From Chara braunii (taxonomy: Eukaryota; Streptophyta; Charophyceae; Charales; Characeae): a stretch of 64,000 nt of DNA. The position numbers were made by a program, and so were the translations under genes. Each line of letters opens with the position of its first letter. Within the stretch, counting starts at the first letter, position 1. The DNA is taken from the NCBI GenBank assembly GCA_003427395.1, contig BFEA01000047.1, positions 489,585 to 553,584 of the forward strand. The letters run 5' to 3'. Positions 56,535-64,000 of this stretch are shown in pieces. Below the pieces are notes generated by a model, which saw only the letters and a list, made by a program, of their open reading frames with translations, had not been told where the DNA came from and did not search any database.

Positions 56535-57182
56535 GGAAATGTTTCGAAATACCCCTGAAGTTTGCGTTTATTTGCAGCGTGCCCTTGTGAAGGTTGACTT
56601 ACCCTGTGGTGCCCCTCGGGCCTCTAAAATTTTCCGAAGTTTGCGTTTCGTCGGTCCGTCCTTGAAATGCCCTCACGAGGGGCACACATCTTTCTGTGAT
56701 GCCCTTGCAACAATGGCGGCCGGAATTCGAATTCAAAGTGGTAGGCATTTCTCGCGCCACCACGGAAAAACGGTGCAGCAGTGAGTCTTCGAGTTCGCAG
56801 CGTGGGTGATCGATGCGTCGGAGAGCATACAACTATCGTGCGAAGGGGAGTGTGCTCGCGCGTGTGTGCATGTGCCCATGCTCATCGCCCTCCTCCCTTC
56901 TCCTCCATCGATGCCCATCGCTCTCCTCCCTCCTCCTCCTCCGTCCTCATCGCTCTCCTCTCTTCATCGTCAGAGTCATTTCCTCCCTACTCCTCTTCCC
57001 CTCCCCTTCCCTCGTTTCGAGTCCTCCCTCCCCCAACTTTCTCCTCGTCACCCCTCCCTCTCCTCCTCCTCGATTGTCGACCTCCTAACCATCACCATGG
57101 CCGTTTTCTTGGCGTCATCGCCCAAGCACGCTTGCGCGTCTGTATGTGTGTGTGTGTATGTGTGTGTGTGTATGTGTGTGTG

Positions 57183-57238
<56 letters not shown>

Positions 57239-57589
57239 CCATGCGCATCGCCAAATTTCTGATATGCCCCAGTAACACCTCAGCCAGGGCCAGGCGAAAG
57301 ACTGTGAGTGTCAACAACGGCCACAGGGGCTCGCTGGAAAGATGGACAGTACCAATAAGGGCATATGGAAAACTTTTGTGCTGGTTCTCAACGACCATCC
57401 GGTAGGGGCATACTGAAAATTTGGTACTGGTACCAGTAGGGGCATATGAAACATGTTTTAGGCCCAAGCGACGCCAGGGGTTTTTTGGAAACATCATTCG
57501 TCGTCAGAGGGGCGCGACAAGGTAATCTGGCCGTCAGAGGGGCACACCGCAAATAAACGCAAACTTCAGGGGCATTTCGCAAAATTTCC
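56535..57589. mobile_element. Nonautonomous foldback element with ~50-bp terminal inverted repeats
   Basis: 56535-56584 (GGAAATGTTTCGAAATACCC...) and 57540-57589 reversed (GGAAATTTTGCGAAATGCCC...) agree at about 43 of 50 positions, sharing CTGAAGTTTGCGTTTATTTGC. It has no transposase; inside are C-rich sequence, a (GT)n run at 57143-57235 and several ATGCCCC(T/A) repeats. Poly(T) on the left and T-rich sequence on the right hide any target duplication, so the superfamily is open. Confidence 0.7.
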
Positions 57590-57599
57590 ATTTTTTTTC

Positions 57600-59040
57600 C
57601 AAAAATCCCATGATGTTGTTGAGGCCAAGGACCAGATCCGCAGTGATTGTTGGCAGCGGCAGCCAATGGTTGTCCTAACAGGATAGGCCAAGTACCCTAC
57701 CCATCCCCACGTTAAATGTGTATCGCGGACGGCGTGGAGGCGCAGCCCGGAGGGGGCGAGGACGAATGTTGCAGAAACAGAGGCGCGAAGCAGGCTCCCC
57801 TTTTTTTCGGGTTAGCTAAATGTCAGGATAAGCGAGCAATAGTTGCGAATGTGAGGCCTAAACACGGAAACACACATGGCAGGATTGAAAGGCGGGTTTA
57901 CCGAAGCACGGTAAGAGTGTGTGCATGTTTTTTTTTTTTTTTTTTTAACGAACCTATGCATTTTGGAAAGTGCTAGTGTGAGTATGCCCTAAGAACGCCG
58001 CATTCGACCACCAATAATCATCATTTCGGAAAGTGTTGCTCGCATCTTTCATTGTTGTTGTTTTTTTTTCCTGTTTTTCGTTCATCCACTCGTTTGTTGG
58101 CTGTCCGCTAACGGCTGATCCTCCACCCCTCCCGAACGCCCCCCGTTGCCTCTATGTTGCCTCTCGATTTGTGGAATTTCGAAATTGCCTGGCCTGAATA
58201 GGAAAACTCTGGGCACCATCCAAAACGACCACCTCACGACGTCTGTAGACTATTGCTGGTCCTTCGCTATTTTCCTCTGCTAGGACCATCTTATGACAAG
58301 GACCGCACCCTTCAACTTCATTTTCCCGCCCCCTCTAAGCCTATCTAAGCCCTCAAAAGGTCGTCGATGTTACCCGATCGGGAAAGCCAAAACGCAATCG
58401 GGTATAGCTCAACCTTCTGGTTGCGAATACTCCCAGCGCACCCCCTGTCCCTACTATCCTACCTGAGTGTGACCAGCACTCAGGACCATCACCCTACCAG
58501 TATAGAGGGCAACTTGGACCAGACAGCAGTGACAAACATCAAGGTTGGGCTGACCCCCCAGCCCTAGTGGAAATGGAAGCGGACGAACCTTGTCGTATGA
58601 GAACTTCGGACACTAGGCTCATGCAATCTGCTATAGGCCCAATTCAGAGAGTCGACCCTGCAGGAGCACCTAAGCAAGGCAAGCCAGCTCCTACGGACAC
58701 ATCCTACCGTCTTTCCCTTAACTTACCCAAGGCTAGGTGGAACTCAGACTAGTTGGAGCGACTGACCCCCTCATATACCTGATACACCCCTCCAGCCCGG
58801 TATATTGTGTGTATATGTGTGCCAGAGGCTATGTATGTTTGCATGAGCCCGTAGGCTATGTGTATATATGTTCGCGAGCCGTGTTTGTGTCTGTCCAAAG
58901 GCTATGTGTGCTTTGTGTAACTGTATAGCGAGATGTATGTGCCCGAAGTCCAGATATGTGTAGTACTATGTAGAGGGAACTATGTGTTCGTTGAAGAGAT
59001 GACATGCCAAGCTGGACAAGACCCCCCACAAAGTCCCAAG
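57600..59040. other. No gene recognised
   Basis: A poly(T) run at 57929-57947 and short frames only. TATGTGTATATATG-type GT-rich sequence at 58800-58950 has no function I can name. Confidence 0.5.
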
Positions 59041-59107
59041 CCAAACTCGAACCCATGATCTATGACATGCGACCTAAAGACTCTACCATTTGAGCAACAA
59101 TCCCAAA
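59041..59107 (-). other. tRNA-derived sequence (SINE head candidate)
   Basis: Minus strand box A TTGCTCAAATGGTAGAG (59097-59081) and box B GGGTTCGAGTTTGG (59054-59041), with the GTCGCATGTCATAGATCATGG spacing of a tRNA anticodon-variable region. The T-stem is poorly paired, so this is a tRNA-derived repeat or tRNA pseudogene. A weaker box B (GAGTTCAAATCC, minus) lies at about 59325-59336. Confidence 0.55.
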
Positions 59108-59109
59108 CG

Positions 59110-60550
59110 ACACTTGTGTGTGATATGTCGGACTTGGGAGATCAATAGAGCAAACAACGACAAGCAACCCACGCAGTATCAAGACCCCGCAAACAACACC
59201 GTGGACAACCCTTGGGTGGTGCGCAGATAGTGTCTGTAATAGCTTACCATGCGTCAGCCCAAGGGTGTGTGTATCCAACCGTGCGTCACTCTAACGCCTT
59301 GCCGGTGTCCATGCGTAAGGTTGTGGATTTGAACTCGCAGCCTCATACCACAATGCGCATTTCCAACCGGTGTGAGGGTCCATATGCATGTGCGTCAGGC
59401 GAGGCCTACAACTGCCCGAGGTACTGGGGGTAAGTTGTGGCGAGTTAGTGCAACTAGGATACCGAGTCACCACACTTCCATACTTTTTCACTTATCAAAC
59501 TTTCACCACGGATCATGGCGGATGGCAAGTAGTGCAACTAGACCCTGAGTTTCCTTGAATAGGCATGAGAGCAAAGTGGATAAGACTGGTTGGTGTTGCC
59601 TGCCATTTTATCTTGGTAGGCCACGCCCCGTAGTTGTCGGGGCATGTACGCCCACATGAGAAGAAAATGGTTCGGGGTGAAGTACCATTGTAGGACCTTT
59701 TTAGTGAAAACGTTTGGCATTGGGCAAGCGGGATAAAAAATAGCATGTGAATCCCACACACGAATATACCCGGAACACAATCCCTAAGCTAAATGGTAGG
59801 TTATGTTGGGAATAGTCAGGGACAATCAGTGTGCCTTATCCGTTTGTTTGAGAAGCGTCCACGAAGTTCGTGGGTGGCCATTTGGGGCCAAGAGCAATGA
59901 TGATGAGCACCAACCGGTTGTCCGAGCCGTGCAAGTATGATGGACCCAGATGTCCTAAGTTTGGCAATTGGCAATTGGTTCTCTCACTTGCACATGTGCG
60001 ATGGGCCCAGATGGTATGAGACTAATAGTTCTGGTGGCATATGGAAACAAAAATGGCTTGCTGGTTGAGGGTCCGGAGCAGTTGGTGGGGTCGTTCGACC
60101 AGTAAATTGATGGCACTGATGTATGTCACAATGGACACATGAACCTAGTGTTGCAAGCTTGGTCTACTTCACGTATCATGAACTTTTGTCATTGATGACG
60201 TATATTGCTTGAGTGTTGCCCTTCGAATTTTGCGGGCTCCTGCAACACTCATGATATGTCAATACTCCTGCAATCTTTGTAGACGGTAGCAACATGACAC
60301 TTACTCAAGTGGCGATCATGTTTGTGGACGCTGTACAGTGGATTCATGTAAGGTACTACATGTCGTTCGTGTAGGCTTTGCTTGTTGTGCATAGGGTAAC
60401 AAGCATTACTGACCCAAACTGAGTGTGTGCCCTCGCCTTTTTGAGAAGCGAATCATAGAGGATGGGTTTGACGCTCATCTTCCTTTTTAACATCGACTTG
60501 AATGGCATTGATTATGAGTGTGTGAGCGGGTGTGGGAACATAGGAGTTGA
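59110..60550. other. No gene recognised
   Basis: Mixed sequence before the Harbinger relic; it may hold its decayed 5' part, but no conserved motif is visible. Confidence 0.45.
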
Positions 60551-60562
60551 ATATCAAGGGAG

Positions 60563-61640
60563 ATGAACATGACAAAAAGTTTGCGAGTATTGTACGTTGA
60601 TGTGACCGACATTCAACAGGATCTTCCAGTGCATCGCTCCACGGATACAAAGAAGGAATATTGTTTGGAAAACCACTATGCCAACTGGCTTGAAGTTCAA
60701 CTTCGCTTGTACAGATCTACAACTATAGGGTATTATCAACAGTGTAGGAACGACATTGGTTTGAGATTGCATGGCACAATCATACGCATGGCGGATATGG
60801 CATGCACCCTCGTTCGAGACTACAAACATATGTTGTCATGGTTAACGAAGGCTCATTTGAAAGATACCCTGCATTATTTTGAGGGCAAGGGCTTCCCAAG
60901 CTGCATGGGGCTCATGGACTACACACACCTGTATATGCCAAATCATGCTAACATCATACCACCTAGTTCTTAACTTTTTCCCAAGTGGTGTGAGATTAGA
61001 AGTTGAGAGTGTTGAATGTGTATGTTGTTGTACCTAGATCTGGGCATGGTACCTGTATTATACAACTGTTTGATCTTTATGATCCTACGGAGGCAAAAAT
61101 TGATCCATTCGCGAGATAATTGAATATTTAAGAAATGATATTGATTGTTATCTTATGGAGGATGTCAGGTACACATTAGTGTTGTGGATGATAACTCTAA
61201 TCAACGGGCGGAGGCGGACGAAGGAGTAGGTTGTCAAGGACACAAAGTTCTTTGTTGTTTGGTCGACTATTAAATAACATTTTGGGTAGTTGAAAGGAGT
61301 CTAACATAGTTTTGGTCATCGCCACCTTCCAAACATGTTGAATGTGCTCTGTCAATTTATATCATGTTACATTCTCCATAATATAATGATCGAGGATGGT
61401 ACCTCCATGGACGAGCGGTCCTGCGTGTAGTCATAACCTGCGAAGGAGAAAAAATTAATAACCCGTCATACAACAATAACTGTGATGGTAGTGAACATTT
61501 TGACAATAGCAAGTCTGGCTCGTGCATCCACAACATACGTGCCCAACGCTCACCCGAGGCGTACGAGATGAGGTCATTGCTTATGCAACGTGCAATGTCA
61601 ATCAAGGTTTGCAACAAATATGAAGACTGAAACGAAAAAT
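60563..61640 (+). pseudogene. PIF/Harbinger transposase relic
   Basis: The frame 60563-60973 (136 codons) ends with the hallmark HARBI1-like segment GFPSCMGLMDYTHLYMPNHA, in which the Asp of MDYTHLYM is the first catalytic Asp of the DDE_4 nuclease (usually IDGTHI). The frame then closes with TAA. Further down, near 61265-61400, the plus strand resumes with a Phe-Gly-rich step and CYILHNIMIEDGTSMDE, matching the C-terminal (C)C(I/V)(I/L)HN motif of the same family. The middle Asp-Glu region (about 61000-61260) is scrambled by stops. A dead copy; terminal inverted repeats were not found. Confidence 0.75.
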
Positions 61641-61649
61641 AGATAGTTT

Positions 61650-62230
61650 CATGTTAGAGTTCATCATTCTAGCATGGTTCAAAAGAAATTGGGAGGTGGG
61701 GGAGACAGAGGGTTTCAAGAAAGTAGGAATTGTCTACATTATTTGACCGATGATCAATGCATATTATAGTTCCCCAACAAACGATCATAGTTTTATGTTT
61801 CCTTATATAACTCTTAATGGTTTGTTTTGGTCCCCGTTAAGTATTTTTTTGGAAACAATATTAGTGCATGCAACTTTTAGGAAGATCTATTTTGTACACA
61901 TATGTTAATAAATCACATGAGCGTACATGACCATTTATTATGATGCTCCGTCTTCTAATAGATCTGTAACATGCGTGTTTCGACTCCCAAAGTGTTCCTT
62001 GTATAATCTTATATTTAAATTTTTAGGCATAATGTGAAGGAGATGTCATGTTTAGGGCTTACGTTCTTTCTATTTAACAATTGTTGGTACAAATTCAAGA
62101 TAATGCGAAGTGTGTGATGTGCATACATTTACATAGATACATACGTATGTCTATATATATATTGTCAAACACAGCTGCAATATAGAGTTGCTATGTGAAT
62201 TAGTAAAAACGGTAAAAAAATACGTATATA
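61650..62230. other. No gene recognised
   Basis: AT-rich sequence between the Harbinger relic and the (TA)n tract; nothing supportable. Confidence 0.5.

Positions 62231-62234
<4 letters not shown>

Positions 62235-62287
<53 letters not shown>
62235..62287. repeat. (TA)n microsatellite
   Basis: TA run to the left of the hammerhead-bearing segment; a second TA run (62398-62416) lies to its right. Confidence 0.97.
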
Positions 62288-62289
<2 letters not shown>

Positions 62290-62357
62290 TCACAAACAGA
62301 ACTGCCCGGTAAAACCGTAGGCAGAGAGAGAGAAGAGGACAACAAACGAGGGGCTGT

Positions 62358-62400
62358 GACAAACTGTTTCGTCGGAGTTTCACCGACTCATCAGGAGGTA
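62358..62400 (-). ncRNA. Hammerhead ribozyme core
   Basis: On the minus strand: CTGATGA (62394-62388), stem II GTCGG (62387-62383) paired with CCGAC (62375-62371) around a 7-nt loop, GAAA (62370-62367), stem III ACA/TGT with a GTT loop (62367-62359), and the cleavage triplet GTC ending at 62358. All invariant core positions are present. Stem I is not visible: the bases before CTGATGA (TA repeat and ACCTC) do not pair with those after the cleavage site. Such motifs are known in the pseudo-LTRs of PLEs and in retrozymes. Activity of this copy would need stem I supplied in trans or by a tandem copy. Confidence 0.75.
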
Positions 62401-62416
62401 TATATATATATATATA

Positions 62417-63163
62417 CAGGGTTACCTGACCGAACGTTCGGGGGCCCCGGACTGGCCCCCGAACGTTCGGGGTCCCGTTCGGAGGCCGAACACCTCCAGG
62501 TTCGGCCCCCGCCAAATTTTTTTTCAGGGTCTAAAAATAAGTTTTTTTTTCTGAATTTTTTTTGTGAGTTCTCTATGATGCAACCTACACGCCTATACAT
62601 TTTGAAGCCATTCTGCTAAGCCAAAAAAACATTAGAAATTGTCAAAGATGGGGGTGTCAAAACGTGCTCGCCCACTCACTATTTTGTTTTTTTTCACTTT
62701 TAACTTTTTGTTTTCACTTTATTTTGGGACCTAAAAAATTTTATTATTTTTTGAATTTTTTTTAATGAGTTATTGATTATGTAAACTACATATCTGTAAA
62801 TTTTCAGGGCATTTGTCAATGCCAAAAAAAAAATAAAAAATCGGCAAAGATGGTGGTGTCGAAAAGGTGCTGACACACTCACTCATTTTAATTCTCTTTT
62901 TATTTTTTCTTATTTTTATCATAGTGTTTATTTTCTGTATTTGATTTGTAATTCAAATTTGGTAAAGAATTTGGATGTAGTGCCCAAGCAAAGGTTGTTT
63001 AGTTTATTAGTCTCCATAACATAGTTTGTTTTCGAATTTTTTTGAAAACTTTATTTATTTATTTTTTTGGTCCGCGTTCGGCCCGAACGGCTGAACGCCT
63101 TCCGAAGGGGTCCCGTACGTTCGGGTTCGGGCATTCGGCCCGTCCCGAACGCCAGCAACCCTG
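62417..63163. mobile_element. hAT-type nonautonomous element, 747 bp
   Basis: It begins CAGGGTTACCTGACC and ends ...GCCAGCAACCCTG, short terminal inverted repeats opening with CAGGG as in hAT elements. 8-bp TATATATA stands directly on both sides (62409-62416 and 63164-63171), the hAT target-duplication length, though the TA context weakens this. It holds two diverged copies of an internal segment of about 180 bp (near 62522-62700 and 62728-62890, both with GCCAAAAAAA...AAAGATGG(G/T)GGTGTC) and GTTCGG(C/G)CC-rich ends. No transposase. Confidence 0.75.
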
Positions 63164-63179
63164 TATATATACATATATA

Positions 63180-63208
63180 GGTCTCATGTAATAGGCCTAC
63201 ATGAGACC
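63180..63208. repeat. Perfect 11-bp palindrome with 7-bp loop
   Basis: GGTCTCATGTA (63180-63190) and TACATGAGACC (63198-63208), just outside the hAT-type element. Confidence 0.85.
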
Positions 63209-63209
63209 C

Positions 63210-64000
63210 GACCCGACCAGGGTAATGCAGGATTATTGAGGGTCATGGGGTTGAGCTGGTCAATCGGTGATAGATCATAGGTGAACCCATGCGGGGGGGT
63301 AAATGGACGAAGAAGGCGAATAAACATAGACCCGGTTGCATGAGACAGTGGGGTTGGGGGGACGATTGGGGTAAGTTGGCAGACCGATAAAGAGTGCAGG
63401 GGTGAAGCACAGTGAACCAGAGAGAGGAGAGCGTGGGGATGCATCGTTATTTTCATCATTTTGTCCCGACCACTATCATTAAACCTTCATGAAACAAAAA
63501 ACGTTGTCGGTGCGAATACCCTTACAAGGGTATCCGCCCTGGTTTTTGCAAGTAACAGAAAATGGTTTGGCTTAAAGTTTAAGTATACCGCGCTAAGCGC
63601 GGCTGCGTTTGTAATTGCGTTGACTAGGTGGTTGATCACAATAGCGAGTGTGTGAGCGCGCAGGTTTAAGGCGCCCGTGATTCTTTTCTGTTGTTGATCG
63701 TAAGAGTCGGCTCGGACCTCGGTCGTTTTGCTTAGGTGATATTAAATATTATTTCATTTTTGATTAAACCAGGATTTATGATTTTTTTATTTTATTTTTT
63801 CGGTCTAGTACGACCGACGAATCAGTGAGCATATACGGACATGCGGTGGATCCAGATGATGGGACCAAATGGATACAGCCAAACATGGACAGCCGCGGCA
63901 CGGACTTTTGATGGCCGCGCGCGTCGGCATAGGCTGAGGAGTGGCACAGACCGCTTTCGCCACCAGGGACAACCGCGCCGTACCACTTTCTTTAGGATTC
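63210..64000. other. No gene recognised
   Basis: Includes the short palindrome CCGCGCTAAGCGCGG near 63588-63602; no coding or RNA signal supported. Confidence 0.5.

Overview
The window looks like nuclear DNA of a streptophyte green plant, most likely a charophyte alga of the Chara type, from a short-read draft assembly. The evidence is one housekeeping gene with two GT-AG introns of 2-3 kb, an initiator-tRNA-Met-type LTR primer site, a Ty3 chromovirus, a Penelope-like element (PLE) with the permuted GIY-YIG/RT order known from green algae, very many dinucleotide microsatellites, N runs and one Nextera mate-pair junction adapter. The species is an inference; the eukaryotic, repeat-dominated character is seen directly.

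Layout. 0-4.1 kb: microsatellites, a 312-bp LTR copy (362-673), a near-perfect 35-bp inverted repeat (3016-3119), an adapter inside an (AC)n tract (3431-3468) and two U6 snRNA pseudogenes. 4.1-11.9 kb: no convincing gene, but an array of about ten short hairpins with a constant loop and changing, still complementary stems (6869-7682). 11.9-20.7 kb: a decayed Ty3/Gypsy chromovirus on the minus strand (gag, protease, RT, RNase H, integrase, chromodomain) with a long leader, a PBS and a 312-bp LTR. 20.9-25.7 kb: a satellite of about 155 bp ending in a 39-bp foldback, a possible group II intron 3' end, and a 46/54-bp minisatellite. 25.8-42.2 kb: mostly noncoding, with a second hairpin array (32.35-32.70 kb), a PLE relic (34.6-35.1 kb), members of a dispersed repeat family and a weak gene candidate (39.4-39.8 kb).

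42.2-48.0 kb holds the one clear functional gene: ribosomal protein eS27 (RPS27), minus strand, three exons (47904-47902, 44762-44632, 42363-42237), 86 residues, with an intron directly after the ATG and a TATA-like box upstream. 48.2-55.2 kb is a nested structure: a PLE on the minus strand (coiled-coil region, then GIY-YIG nuclease, then RT) bounded by 168-bp direct repeats, with an inverted copy of its 5' region and two convergent tRNA-like heads on its low-coordinate side. 56.5-57.6 kb is a foldback element; 60.6-61.6 kb a PIF/Harbinger transposase relic; 62.36-62.40 kb a hammerhead ribozyme core; 62.4-63.2 kb a hAT-type nonautonomous element with an 8-bp target duplication.

Most long open reading frames here are not genes: they arise from microsatellites, minisatellites or the antisense of transposon genes. 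The transposon genes do not form a working pathway; each is interrupted. The items most worth following are the constant-loop hairpin arrays, the coiled-coil/GIY-YIG/RT element and the hammerhead core.
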